Shown here in pieces: positions 1 through 9,166 of a DNA stretch of 64,000 bases. The notes beneath the pieces were generated by a model. The model was given only the letters and a program-made list of their open reading frames with translations, searched no databases and was not told the origin of the DNA. The stretch comes from Flavobacteriaceae bacterium (GTDB taxonomy: Bacteria; Bacteroidota; Bacteroidia; Flavobacteriales; Flavobacteriaceae), in the NCBI GenBank assembly GCA_024640565.1, contig JAHEET010000006.1, positions 124,001 to 188,000 of the forward strand. The letters run 5' to 3'. Made by a program: the position numbers and the translations under genes. Numbering within the stretch: the first letter of the stretch is position 1; each line of letters starts with the position of its first letter.

Positions 1-2
1 TG

Positions 3-959
3 GTGCCTCCCAATTGCTATGGAGGTACCAATGACCAAGCAAGGCGCGTTGCTGCCTGTCTAAAAAACGTGGAAGTCGTGGATTTACTCGTAGATGGTGA
101 AAATGACATGGTGCAAAGCATTGAACATGTTTTAGAGGCAATTGCAACAGAAGATGCAGTACCGTTTATCATTGCAGAAATTCCAACAAACCCTCGCGTA
201 GAAGTTCCAGATTTACTAAAATTGAAAGCTGTTTTAAGCGCAACACGCAATACAGAAAGTGGTAAGAAGGCCATTGATCCCGTTTTTATTTTAGACCAAA
301 CATTCTGTCCCAATGTGCGCTTTCTTGGTAGAGATGAAATCCTTTCCTCAGTGCGAACAATTTCATATGTTAGTGGATCAAAATTTCCAAGTGGTGGAAA
401 ATGTACGGCTGGATATTGTGTGGGAAATCACAAGACCAATGCATTGATGAAAAAAATAGCACAACATTTAGAAATCTGCGACAACCAAGCCACAGCACTT
501 CAAATGAAGCGCTTAGCAAAGCAATTGCCTTCAATGAATCAAAGAATTAAAGCCGCCTATCTGAATACACGTGCTTTTGTATCTTACATTCAAGAAACAT
601 TGCCCGAAGCAATAATTAATTTTGTTTCTGAAGCCTTGGCAAACCAAGGATTTACCCCATCTGTTTTTTCATTAGACCTCCCAACTAAAGGAGCGACAGC
701 AGAAAAAAGAGAGGAGTACAAACGAAGGTTGAACCATCAACTAATCCAGTTAATGATTACTGAAATTCCAAATGAAAGCAAGTATTGTGTAAGTTACGGT
801 CAGTTAAACGGAGTGTATTGGACCATTCCTGCCACCTCAACACAGGGAACTACCAAAGAAGGTGACAAAGATTATATTGCACGGGTAGCACTATCTCCAA
901 ACATGGATTTGGAACTGCATAAAAAAATATTTTCAGCATTTGTTGCAACCATTTCTTAA
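3..959 (+). CDS. Cys/Met metabolism PLP-dependent enzyme, C-terminal part
   Basis: The reading frame is open to the left edge, so the N-terminus lies outside the window and the GTG at position 3 is only an internal valine codon. The visible 318 residues look like a fold-type I PLP enzyme of the cystathionine gamma-synthase/beta-lyase family, which acts on sulfur amino acids in the cytoplasm. Asp99 in LDQTF fits the residue that binds the PLP ring nitrogen, and Lys127 in SGSKFPSGG fits the Schiff-base lysine. The exact reaction (synthase, beta-lyase or gamma-lyase) cannot be decided from this fragment. The end overlaps the next gene by about 20 bp if that gene starts at 940. Confidence 0.8.
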   Translation: MPPNCYGGTNDQARRVAACLKNVEVVDLLVDGENDMVQSIEHVLEAIATEDAVPFIIAEIPTNPRVEVPDLLKLKAVLSATRNTESGKKAIDPVFILDQTFCPNVRFLGRDEILSSVRTISYVSGSKFPSGGKCTAGYCVGNHKTNALMKKIAQHLEICDNQATALQMKRLAKQLPSMNQRIKAAYLNTRAFVSYIQETLPEAIINFVSEALANQGFTPSVFSLDLPTKGATAEKREEYKRRLNHQLIQLMITEIPNESKYCVSYGQLNGVYWTIPATSTQGTTKEGDKDYIARVALSPNMDLELHKKIFSAFVATIS

Positions 960-2646
960 AAGAAAAAACGATTCATTGAAGCAGTTCCAACTTTTTAAAA
1001 CAGCCATTTCAAAAATTGAACTTCCAGAAAAGTTCACATTTCCATTTTACTACACCCCGCATGCACTTGTAGAAATTGCAACAAAAGAGATACAAGCCTA
1101 CTTGGCGAATCAAACAGACTTTACCCATAATTTTGGGCTCGATTCAAACGCTACAGAAAATGCCATCGGTAAAATGTTTGGGGTTTTGGTGGTGAAAAAC
1201 AACGCAAATCAACTGGGATATCTAATGGCTTTTTCTGGAAAACTAGCAGATGAAAGTTGCCCTGAAATATTTGTCCCTCCTGTTTTTGACTTGAGAACGA
1301 AGCATAGTTTTTATAAAAAAGGAGAAGAAGAAATCAATATTATCAGTGCCAAATTAGCGGCATTAAAGAGTGATGGAACCTATCTTTTTTTAAAAAGATA
1401 TGTGAAAAGAGCTTCCAAAAGAATTGAAGAAGACTTGGCACTACAGCGAAAAAAAATGGCGCTATCAAAGAAAGAACGAAAACTTCGCAAAAAAGAGGCT
1501 CGTAAAAACTTGACAAACGATGCCTTCGAAAAATGGTCTCAAAAATTAGAACAAGAAAGTTTCAACGATCAGTTTTTCTACAAAGAATTGGTTGCCTATT
1601 ATATTCAAAAAGAAGAAAAAAATCGCAGCGAACTTAATGTTTTTGAGCAGGAAATAGCTACCTTAAAAAAAGTACGAAAAGAAGCCTCTGCGTTGCTGCA
1701 AAAAACATTGTTTGAGAAATTTAACTTTTTAAATCAAAAAAAAGAAACAAAAACACTTCTCGATATCTTTAGCAATCCAACGATAAAACCTCCAGCTGGT
1801 GCCGGAGAATGTGCAGCTCCTAAACTACTGCAATTTGCATTTAAAAATGAGTTAACCCCTGTTTGTATGGGGGAATTTTGGTGGGGAATTTCTCCAAATT
1901 CGGCCATTAGAAAACATAAAAATTTCTATCCCGCTTGTCAAGGACGGTGCAAACCTATTTTGAATCATATGCTGGATGGAATTGCCATGGACGAAAATTT
2001 ACTAATTAAAGAAATTTCGGAAGGCAAAACCCTAGAAACCATCTATGAAGATGATGTACTCTTGGTGATTCACAAGCCAGCAGAATTTCTATCGGTACCA
2101 GGCAAAGAAATTACAGATGCTGTATCTACTCGGATCAAAAAAAAGTACCCCAATGCTACTGGGCCTTTAATTGTACACAGACTCGACATGTCTACTTCGG
2201 GTATTTTACTACTTACCAAAACAAAAGAAGCAAATAAACATTTGCAAAGTCAGTTTATAAAAAGAAAAATTCAAAAAAGATACGTCGCGCTTTTGGAGGG
2301 TGTTTTCACTGAAGACAAAGGAAAAATAACGCTCCCTTTGCGGGTCGATTTGGATGACAGACCCAAGCAATTGGTTTGTTTTGAACATGGGAAAAAGGCA
2401 GAAACACGCTGGGAAGTGATCCGAAGAGAAAAAGGCAAGACGCGTGTTTATTTTTATCCAATTACGGGAAGAACGCACCAATTAAGAGTTCATGCTGCCC
2501 ATAAAAATGGTTTAAACGCTCCTATTGTTGGCGATGATTTGTATGGGAAAAAACAAGATCGATTGCATTTACATGCTGAATTTATTGCGTTTACACATCC
2601 TACTACAAATGAAAAAATGAGTTTTAGAGTGGCGCCTTCATTCTAA
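940..2646 (+). CDS. RluA-family RNA pseudouridine synthase with long N-terminal extension
   Basis: The C-terminal third is an RluA-type pseudouridine synthase, which isomerises specific uridines in rRNA or tRNA. The catalytic motif HRLDMSTSG has its Asp at about residue 416, and GRTHQLRVH follows near residue 510. The first 370 residues are an extension with a lysine-rich coiled coil (about 150-270) and four cysteines (ECA, VCM, ACQ and RCK, about residues 291-337) that could bind a metal. At 568 residues it is far longer than plain RluA proteins (about 220-320). The start is uncertain: 940 is TTG and overlaps the upstream gene, and another TTG lies at 976; no ATG is available near the N-terminus. 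The RNA target is unknown. Confidence 0.82.
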   Translation: MLQPFLKRKNDSLKQFQLFKTAISKIELPEKFTFPFYYTPHALVEIATKEIQAYLANQTDFTHNFGLDSNATENAIGKMFGVLVVKNNANQLGYLMAFSGKLADESCPEIFVPPVFDLRTKHSFYKKGEEEINIISAKLAALKSDGTYLFLKRYVKRASKRIEEDLALQRKKMALSKKERKLRKKEARKNLTNDAFEKWSQKLEQESFNDQFFYKELVAYYIQKEEKNRSELNVFEQEIATLKKVRKEASALLQKTLFEKFNFLNQKKETKTLLDIFSNPTIKPPAGAGECAAPKLLQFAFKNELTPVCMGEFWWGISPNSAIRKHKNFYPACQGRCKPILNHMLDGIAMDENLLIKEISEGKTLETIYEDDVLLVIHKPAEFLSVPGKEITDAVSTRIKKKYPNATGPLIVHRLDMSTSGILLLTKTKEANKHLQSQFIKRKIQKRYVALLEGVFTEDKGKITLPLRVDLDDRPKQLVCFEHGKKAETRWEVIRREKGKTRVYFYPITGRTHQLRVHAAHKNGLNAPIVGDDLYGKKQDRLHLHAEFIAFTHPTTNEKMSFRVAPSF

Positions 2647-2659
2647 AAAGAAACCCTAT

Positions 2660-5299
2660 TTATCGAACAAATCGATAGGTTGCTTTGATGACAAAAGTAT
2701 CTTGAAGTGGGGCCTCAAAAATTTGATTTTGCAAACTGGATCCTAAAGAGCTTTCTGGATTTCCAGAATCACTCCCTCCTCTTGCCCATACAAAAAACAA
2801 TTCGGATCCCGGAATGTATTCCCATCGAACAACCAAGTTTGTTTGCAGTTGCGCAAAAGAAAAATCAGGTTTCTTAAAACGATAATCTTCAAGACCATTT
2901 TGAGTTTCATCTATCGAGTAAATGGCATTGTTCTGGGCATCGAAACCGGCTGTAAGCTGATTTGTATTGTATTCATTCACACGGTCTTCAAAACGAGAAG
3001 CAGTGGGCCTATTTACATACTTAAAAGCTGCATATCTTCCACGAGCTATAAAAGGTTGCCCATAGAACTGAAAAGAAAAATTTGGGCTTAAACTGTAATT
3101 CAATCGTAATGTAGTCGTCCAAGTTTCGTTATCTATTTCTCCTAAGACATATCTTTTTTCAGCATCAAAAGCTACCGTTGTAACATATTGTGCTTTGTTT
3201 ATTGTCTTTCTGAATTCAGTATTTAAAGAAACGCTAAAAGCATCAAAGGGCTGGTAATTGGATCGAAATACATAGCGATTGCTTTTGGAAACCTCTTGTT
3301 GACTTTTGGATTGAACATGACCGAGACGGAAACTAAATTTCTGGGTTTCATCGGATCCCAAAAAGGTGTATAGGAAATAATTATTGGGCGAATGCCAGCG
3401 TGGCCCCCCTCTTAAAAAAGAGTTTTCGTAAACATTTGAATTGGTCCCAAATCCAATATTGGTATCCCAATTGTTTAACCAATTGAATCGTCCTCTGAAC
3501 TCGGTACTTAATTTGTTTAAATTCCCTCCAAAATCATAGGCGGTATTCTGTTCGAGACGAAGCTCAATGTCCCTGTAAACTTTGGTAGGAACCTGCCATA
3601 AATATCGAAGTTCTGCATACTGAATCATCTCATCTGTCTGACGTAAAAATCCAATGTCATTTAATTCTAATTCTGGAGAACGCCACACAAAACCTCCATT
3701 GTACCTCCAATTTCCACCACCGCTCTTTCCGGCTTCAATTCGACCACCTGTACCTGTTAAAGAAGTTCTGTCTGGATCTAAATTTACATGGGTTGCATCA
3801 ATTCTTTGAAAGGAACGAGCAATGGATTGTTGGGTTTTTAAGATGGCTGTTTTACTTCCTTTGACATGGCTTAGAATGGTATTTCCTTCCAAAAAGTAGT
3901 CCCTGTTGTTCCAGTTGTGCTGAAAATCAATTCCAGCTGTATAGGCTGCGTTGTGCAATTCAGAAAAATTGCCTGCTAAATTTCGATTTGTAGCCGTTAC
4001 AATACCTCCAACAAAAGAATTTCTTTTGTTAAAATCTTTTTGTGCGCGTCCCACAAAATAGTTGGTTAAGGGTGCTACAATCTCTTTCCTGGTTTCACCA
4101 TCTACTTGTCTTACCGTTGCAAATTCATTGGCTGTAATGCTTTCTAGAACGCCAATAGACCAACCGTTCTTTGTTTTTCCTGAAAACTTTACGGCTCCTA
4201 AAATTGTTGAATTAAGCGGTTCTTTGGCAAATTCGCCAGCTGCTATATTTGCGCTTCTATTGGGACTTCCACCTATTCTTCTGCTGTAAAAAAGATTGTC
4301 TCTACCATTGGCAAACTTAAAATCGAAAATGTTTTTATTTTCAACAAAAAACGGACGTTGTTCCTCAAAAAAGATCTGAAACCCATCCAAAGCGATGGCA
4401 CCTGGATCTGCTTCTACTTGTCCAAAATCTGGATTGACAGTCATATCTAGGGTTAAATCATTGGTGATTCCTATTTTGGCATCTAAACCTCCGTTTATTT
4501 TAAAATCACTCCCATCTTTGTAAGGATTTCCTGCTTCTGGTTGATAAGTATCATATTGTAAAACAGTAAAGGGTTGAATTTCTAATTGTTTTTGTGATTT
4601 TAAATTGATGAGCCCGTGCAATTCCCCGGATTCGCTAATAAACCCAGCTTGATCATTGGGGATTCTTTGCCAAAGTGAGCGTTCATTCTTCCTGAAAATA
4701 TTTCGAGAAACATTGAACCCCCAAATTTGTGCACGGTCATCTCCAAAACGCAATTGACTCAATGGGATTTTCATTTCTGCAGTCCATCCCTTGGCATCAA
4801 CTTTTGCATTTGTATACCATATAGGATTCCAACTATCGTCCCATTGATTCCCATTTTGGGTAGCAATTTCCTCTCCTTTTACTCCGGCAGCAGTAGTGGT
4901 AAATACAAAAGCGGTTCTCTTATCGTGATAACTGTCTATAATTACATTAACACGATCTCCAGCAAAACCGTCTCTTCGGGTTAACCGTTGTTGAATTAAT
5001 TCTGGACGATCATCAAAAGCACGAATGGCAACATATAAATACTTTGCATCGTAGAGTACTTTAAATTTTGTTTGAAAAGTTGGTGGTGTTCCCTCATCTG
5101 GCGTTTTTTCAACAAAATCAGAAGCCCAGGTTCCTGCCTCCCACCCAGCATCAGAAAGAGCTCCATCTATTACAATTGGAGTTTTTAAGAGCTGTGTAGT
5201 GTAGATTCTTTTTGGAATTGATTCTTGTGCACTAAACTCTTCAAATAGAAACAGTGAGATTATGACAAAGAGGATTCGAAGCATCAATTTTTTTTTCAA
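2660..5299 (-). CDS. CBM9-like/DUF5916 outer-membrane protein
   Basis: This 879-residue protein begins with a signal peptide (about 1-24, ending ...FSAQ). Residues of about 30-220 match the CBM9-like fold often found in Bacteroidetes surface proteins (IVIDGALSDAGWEAG, then YLYVAIRAFDD). The remainder is rich in alternating aromatic strands and ends in FVIKATYRFVR, a terminal strand typical of an outer-membrane beta-barrel, as in DUF5916 proteins. Location in the outer membrane is inferred. The substrate is unknown; the family is widespread in Flavobacteria and is not confined to polysaccharide loci, and there are no glycan genes beside it here. The gene is monocistronic and convergent with the pseudouridine synthase, 13 bp apart. 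Confidence 0.82.
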   Translation of the reverse strand: MKKKLMLRILFVIISLFLFEEFSAQESIPKRIYTTQLLKTPIVIDGALSDAGWEAGTWASDFVEKTPDEGTPPTFQTKFKVLYDAKYLYVAIRAFDDRPELIQQRLTRRDGFAGDRVNVIIDSYHDKRTAFVFTTTAAGVKGEEIATQNGNQWDDSWNPIWYTNAKVDAKGWTAEMKIPLSQLRFGDDRAQIWGFNVSRNIFRKNERSLWQRIPNDQAGFISESGELHGLINLKSQKQLEIQPFTVLQYDTYQPEAGNPYKDGSDFKINGGLDAKIGITNDLTLDMTVNPDFGQVEADPGAIALDGFQIFFEEQRPFFVENKNIFDFKFANGRDNLFYSRRIGGSPNRSANIAAGEFAKEPLNSTILGAVKFSGKTKNGWSIGVLESITANEFATVRQVDGETRKEIVAPLTNYFVGRAQKDFNKRNSFVGGIVTATNRNLAGNFSELHNAAYTAGIDFQHNWNNRDYFLEGNTILSHVKGSKTAILKTQQSIARSFQRIDATHVNLDPDRTSLTGTGGRIEAGKSGGGNWRYNGGFVWRSPELELNDIGFLRQTDEMIQYAELRYLWQVPTKVYRDIELRLEQNTAYDFGGNLNKLSTEFRGRFNWLNNWDTNIGFGTNSNVYENSFLRGGPRWHSPNNYFLYTFLGSDETQKFSFRLGHVQSKSQQEVSKSNRYVFRSNYQPFDAFSVSLNTEFRKTINKAQYVTTVAFDAEKRYVLGEIDNETWTTTLRLNYSLSPNFSFQFYGQPFIARGRYAAFKYVNRPTASRFEDRVNEYNTNQLTAGFDAQNNAIYSIDETQNGLEDYRFKKPDFSFAQLQTNLVVRWEYIPGSELFFVWARGGSDSGNPESSLGSSLQNQIFEAPLQDTFVIKATYRFVR

Positions 5300-5317
5300 A
5301 AGATTTTAAATGAAGTG

Positions 5318-5325
5318 CAAAAGTA
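5318..5325 (-). promoter_or_regulatory. Candidate -7 box for the DUF5916 gene
   Basis: On the minus strand the sequence reads TACTTTTG, matching the Bacteroidetes TAnnTTTG -7 consensus, 19 bp upstream of the ATG at 5299. No convincing -33 element is visible at the right distance. Confidence 0.4.
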
Positions 5326-5408
5326 ACTTTCTATTTTCACAAATAGATGTTAAATTTTAGTTGTGTGGGTAAATAATGAGACAAAAAAAAGATAATTCCA
5401 ATTCACCC

Positions 5409-5439
5409 TTTGACAATCAAATAAATAACAGTACATTTG
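5409..5439 (+). promoter_or_regulatory. Promoter of the rplM-rpsI operon
   Basis: TTTG at 5409-5412 and TACATTTG at 5432-5439 are separated by 19 bp and match the Bacteroidetes -33/-7 promoter pattern (TTTG / TAnnTTTG). It lies about 58 bp before the rplM start, so the leader is short and A-rich, without an obvious Shine-Dalgarno sequence. Confidence 0.65.
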
Positions 5440-5497
5440 CACTCCTTTTTTAAGGAAAATAAATTATTATTAACAAACAAAAACTAAAAGTGTAATT

Positions 5498-5953
5498 ATG
5501 AACACATTAAGTTACAAAACAGTATCAGCAAACAGCGCTACCGTAAACAAGGAGTGGGTTTTAGTTGATGCAGACGGGCAAACGTTGGGTCGTCTAGCTT
5601 CTAAAGTAGCAAAGCTAATTAGAGGTAAATACAAACCAAACTTTACTCCTCACGTAGATTGTGGAGACAACGTGGTGATTATCAACGCAGAAAAAATTGT
5701 CTTAACTGGAAAGAAATGGACTGAGAAGTCTTACATCCGTCATACGGGATATCCAGGTGGACAAAGATCGTTAACTGCAACAGAAATGTTTGAGAAAGAT
5801 CCTACAAGATTGATCGAAAAAGCAGTGAAAGGAATGTTGCCTAAAAATATTTTAGGAGCAGCACTTTATAGAAACTTGTATGTATATGCAGGAGGAGAGC
5901 ACAAACAAGCAGGTCAAGAACCTAAAGCTATTAATCTTAACGATCTTAAATAA
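5498..5953 (+). CDS. rplM: 50S ribosomal protein L13
   Basis: This 151-residue protein has normal L13 length and the family's characteristic stretches: WVLVDADGQTLGRLAS near residue 20, GDNVVIINAEKIVLTGKKW near 57, and KAVKGMLPKN near 108. L13 is an early-assembly protein of the large ribosomal subunit that binds 23S rRNA. The stop codon overlaps the rpsI start by one base (TAATG), which favours coupled translation of the conserved rplM-rpsI pair. Confidence 0.98.
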   Translation: MNTLSYKTVSANSATVNKEWVLVDADGQTLGRLASKVAKLIRGKYKPNFTPHVDCGDNVVIINAEKIVLTGKKWTEKSYIRHTGYPGGQRSLTATEMFEKDPTRLIEKAVKGMLPKNILGAALYRNLYVYAGGEHKQAGQEPKAINLNDLK

Positions 5954-6339
5954 TGGATACAGTACACAAAATCGGTAGAAGGAAAACAGCAGTAGCTCGT
6001 ATTTATCTTTCAGAAGGAAAAGGGAATATCACTGTAAACAAAAAAGACTACAAGGACTATTTCACAACAGGAACTTTACAATATAAAGTACGGCAACCTT
6101 TAATGTTAACAGGAGACTTAGAATCGTATGATATCAAAGTAAATGTTTACGGAGGAGGTGTAACAGGGCAAGCAGAAGCAATTCGTTTGGCAATTACCAG
6201 AGCTTTAGTTGCAATCAACGAAGAACACAGATTAGTATTAAAACCAGAAGGTTTACTTACACGTGATCCTAGAATGGTTGAACGTAAGAAATTTGGTCAG
6301 AAGAAAGCACGTAAAAAATTCCAATTCTCGAAACGTTAA
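5953..6339 (+). CDS. rpsI: 30S ribosomal protein S9
   Basis: This 128-residue protein is S9, which sits in the head of the small subunit; its C-terminal tail reaches the P-site tRNA. It has the typical N-terminus (HKIGRRKTAVARIYL) and the conserved basic end KKARKKFQFSKR, where the last Lys-Arg pair is the universal tRNA-contacting tail. It overlaps rplM by one base at TAATG and is clearly the second gene of that operon. Confidence 0.98.
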   Translation: MDTVHKIGRRKTAVARIYLSEGKGNITVNKKDYKDYFTTGTLQYKVRQPLMLTGDLESYDIKVNVYGGGVTGQAEAIRLAITRALVAINEEHRLVLKPEGLLTRDPRMVERKKFGQKKARKKFQFSKR

Positions 6340-6340
6340 T

Positions 6341-6360
6341 CCTTCGACAAGTTCAGGATT
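6341..6360. repeat. Possible dispersed intergenic repeat (CCTTCGACAAGTTCAGGA)
   Basis: Right after the rpsI stop lies CCTTCGACAAGTTCAGGA, which resembles a short intergenic sequence (CTTCGACAAGCTCAGG type) that recurs in many bacterial genomes. Only one copy was noticed here, so its repeat status rests on recall rather than on this window. Confidence 0.3.
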
Positions 6361-6483
6361 ATGTTGTTGGGAACTGTTATTATTACACACAATTAATATA
6401 AAACAGTTTAGCATCTAAATGAATAAGACTCGAAAGACTACTTATTTATTGATACAAAACAGAACGTAAACACATTTAAGAAA

Positions 6484-7323
6484 ATGGCAAAAGTAAACAT
6501 TCAAGAATTATTAGAAAATGGCGTACATTTTGGACACTTAACAAGAAAGTGGAATCCAAACATGGCTCCTTATATTTATACAGAACGCAATGGTGTACAC
6601 ATCATTGATTTGTATAAAACTGCTGCAAAAATAGAAGAAAGTGCAGATGCTTTGCAAAAAATTGCAAACTCTGGGCGTAAAATTTTATTCGTTGCAACAA
6701 AAAAACAAGCAAAAGATATCGTTGCTGAAAAAGCAAAATCGGTAAGCATGCCCTTCATTACAGAAAGATGGCCAGGGGGAATGTTGACCAACTTTGTAAC
6801 AATTCGTAAAGCTGTTAAGAAAATGGCAACTATCGACCGAATGAAGTTAGATGGATCTTTTAATGCATTGTCAAAAAGAGAGAAATTACAAATCAATCGT
6901 CAAAGAGAGAAATTAGAAAAGAATTTAGGTTCTATTTCAGACATGACGCGTCTTCCAGGTGCTTTGTTTGTAGTAGATATTAAGAAAGAGCATATTGCAG
7001 TTGCAGAAGCGATGAAATTAAACATTCCAATTTTTGCAATGGTAGATACAAACTCAGATCCTAGATTGGTAGATTTTGTAATTCCAGCAAACGATGATGC
7101 TTCTAAATCTATCGAAAGAGTGTTAACGCACGTTACAGATGCAATCGCAGAAGGTTTGTCTAGCAGAAAAGCGGACAAGGAAAAAACCAAAGAAGCGCCA
7201 AAAGCAGCAGCTGCAGTAGCACCCAAAGAGGCTCCTACAGCAAAAGAAGTGAAAGCGGATACCGAAGCAGCTCCAAAAGCGGAAGCAGTAAAAGCAGCAA
7301 CTCCTACGGAAGAAACAAAATAA
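6484..7323 (+). CDS. rpsB: 30S ribosomal protein S2
   Basis: The first 225 residues are a standard S2 protein (LLENGVHFGHLTRKWNPNM near the start, FVATKKQAKDI near 70, RWPGGMLTNF near 95, AMVDTNSDPRLVDFVIPANDDA near 185). S2 binds late to the small subunit and helps recruit S1. The last 50 or so residues form an Ala/Lys/Glu-rich low-complexity tail, giving 279 residues in total; such tails are common in Bacteroidetes S2. The gene is followed after 26 bp by tsf, the usual rpsB-tsf pair. Confidence 0.98.
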   Translation: MAKVNIQELLENGVHFGHLTRKWNPNMAPYIYTERNGVHIIDLYKTAAKIEESADALQKIANSGRKILFVATKKQAKDIVAEKAKSVSMPFITERWPGGMLTNFVTIRKAVKKMATIDRMKLDGSFNALSKREKLQINRQREKLEKNLGSISDMTRLPGALFVVDIKKEHIAVAEAMKLNIPIFAMVDTNSDPRLVDFVIPANDDASKSIERVLTHVTDAIAEGLSSRKADKEKTKEAPKAAAAVAPKEAPTAKEVKADTEAAPKAEAVKAATPTEETK

Positions 7324-7349
7324 GTACAACTTTAAAAAAATAAGATAAC

Positions 7350-8321
7350 ATGGAACCAGTAAAGATTAGTGCTGCTGATGTTAAAAAATTAAGAGAAGCT
7401 ACAGGTGCTGGAATGATGGACTGTAAAAAGGCATTGTTAGAAGCAGCAGGAGATTTCGATCAAGCCATTGACGTTTTACGTAAAAAAGGTCAAAAAATTG
7501 CAGCAAAAAGAGCAGATAGAGAATCTACTGAAGGAGTTGCTGTAACAAGAATAAACGCAGACAACACGGTAGGTGTTGCCATTGTTTTAGCTTGTGAGAC
7601 TGATTTTGTAGGTAAAAATGATTCCTTTGTAGCATTGGGAGGTCAGTTTGCAGACATTGCTTTAAATTACTCAGATAAGGAATCTTTCTTAGCTGCTGAT
7701 TTTGACGGAATGACGGTAGCAGACAAATTAATTGAACAAACCGGTGTGATTGGTGAAAAATTAGAGATCACTTCTTTCGAAAGATTAGAAGCATCTTATG
7801 TAGGTGCATATACACATATTGGTAAAATTGCTGCATTAGTAGGTTTATCAAATGCTGTTGATAATGCCGCTGTTTTATCAAAAGACGTGGCAATGCAAGT
7901 AGCCTCTATGGGAGCTACTTCTTTGTCTTATAAAGATTTTGATCCAGCATTTGTTGCTGCAGAAACGGAAGCAAGAATCGCAGTTATTGAAAAAGACAAT
8001 ATTGAATTGGGTAGATTAGGAAAAACGTTGAAAAACGTTCCTCAATATATTTCAATGTCTCAATTGACGGAAGCGGTAATGGCAGAAGCGGAAGAAGCTG
8101 CGAAAGCAGAACTAAAAGCAGAAGGAAAGCCAGAACAAATTTGGGACCGTATCTTACCAGGAAAAATGGAAAGATTCATTTCTGACAACACCACTTTAGA
8201 CACTGAGCAATGTTTGTTAGATCAAGCATTTATCAAAGACGAAAAGAAAAATGTTGCTGCATACGTTCAAACCTATGGGGATGTAACCGTAAGCGGATTT
8301 AAAAGAGTTACTTTAGGATAA
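7350..8321 (+). CDS. tsf: Elongation factor Ts
   Basis: EF-Ts is the cytoplasmic nucleotide exchange factor that releases GDP from EF-Tu. The N-terminal UBA-like domain carries the family signature KLREATGAGMMDCKKAL (about residues 13-29), followed by the two-part core with ACETDFVGKND near 86-96. At 323 residues it has a Bacteroidetes-type length. It is co-transcribed with rpsB and ends at a strong intrinsic terminator at 8346-8374. Confidence 0.98.
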   Translation: MEPVKISAADVKKLREATGAGMMDCKKALLEAAGDFDQAIDVLRKKGQKIAAKRADRESTEGVAVTRINADNTVGVAIVLACETDFVGKNDSFVALGGQFADIALNYSDKESFLAADFDGMTVADKLIEQTGVIGEKLEITSFERLEASYVGAYTHIGKIAALVGLSNAVDNAAVLSKDVAMQVASMGATSLSYKDFDPAFVAAETEARIAVIEKDNIELGRLGKTLKNVPQYISMSQLTEAVMAEAEEAAKAELKAEGKPEQIWDRILPGKMERFISDNTTLDTEQCLLDQAFIKDEKKNVAAYVQTYGDVTVSGFKRVTLG

Positions 8322-8345
8322 ACAATCCTTTTTAACATACTTCAA

Positions 8346-8374
8346 AACCTCGCAATCTATTGCGAGGTTTTTTT
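8346..8374 (+). terminator. Intrinsic terminator after tsf
   Basis: A perfect 10-bp stem (AACCTCGCAA / TTGCGAGGTT) with a TCTA loop is followed by a run of T. It separates rpsB-tsf from pyrH. Confidence 0.88.
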
Positions 8375-8432
8375 ATTTCAAAAAAAGAAAATCAAAAAAA
8401 AACCGTAATTTCGCATAACTTTCAACAATACT

Positions 8433-9140
8433 ATGCATTACAAAAGAATTCTTTTAAAACTGAGTGGAGAAGCCTTAATGGGCGAACGACAATATGGAAT
8501 AGATCCAAAACGCCTTTCCGAATACGCTAAAGAAATAAAACAAGTAATCAACCAAGGCATCGAAGTCGCTATTGTAATTGGAGGTGGAAACATTTTTAGA
8601 GGTGTAGCAGGTGCAGCCAACGGCATGGATCGTGTACAAGGAGACCATATGGGAATGTTAGCAACTTGTATCAATGGCTTAGCGTTGCAAAGTGCACTGG
8701 AAGATGAAGGAGTTATTACGCGTTTGCAAACTGCATTGGAAATTAAAGAGATTGCAGAACCCTATATTAAAAGAAAGGCCATTCGCCATTTAGAAAAAAA
8801 ACGTGTTGTTATTTTTGGTGCGGGTACTGGAAACCCTTATTTTACAACAGATACTGCAGCAGTTTTAAGAGCTATTGAAGTAAATGCAGATGCAATCTTA
8901 AAAGGAACTCGTGTCGATGGAATTTACAATGTAGATCCAGAGAAAGATGAAAATGCGTTAAAATATGACAGCATTAGCTTTAAAGAAGTCATCGACAAAG
9001 GGCTGAAAGTAATGGACATGACCGCTTTTACCTTAAGTGAAGAAAACAAATTACCCATCATCGTTTTTGATATGAATACCAACGGAAATTTACTAAAGTT
9101 AATTTCTGGAGAAAACATCGGAACGGTCGTTAGCAATTAA
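8433..9140 (+). CDS. pyrH: Uridylate kinase
   Basis: UMP kinase phosphorylates UMP to UDP in pyrimidine nucleotide synthesis. The 235-residue protein is full length for the amino-acid-kinase fold: KLSGEALMG at 9-17, [10 protein letters not shown] near 49-58, the [15 protein letters not shown] nucleotide-site loop near 130-144, and [13 protein letters not shown] near 155-167. It is followed after 26 bp by frr, the common pyrH-frr order. A TAATTTCG box at about 8405-8412 may be its -7 element. Confidence 0.97.
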   Translation: MHYKRILLKLSGEALMGERQYGIDPKRLSEYAKEIKQVINQGIEVAIVIGGGNIFRGVAGAANGMDRVQGDHMGMLATCINGLALQSALEDEGVITRLQTALEIKEIAEPYIKRKAIRHLEKKRVVIFGAGTGNPYFTTDTAAVLRAIEVNADAILKGTRVDGIYNVDPEKDENALKYDSISFKEVIDKGLKVMDMTAFTLSEENKLPIIVFDMNTNGNLLKLISGENIGTVVSN

Positions 9141-9166
9141 AAACATACGCTTTAAAATTTCCAAAG

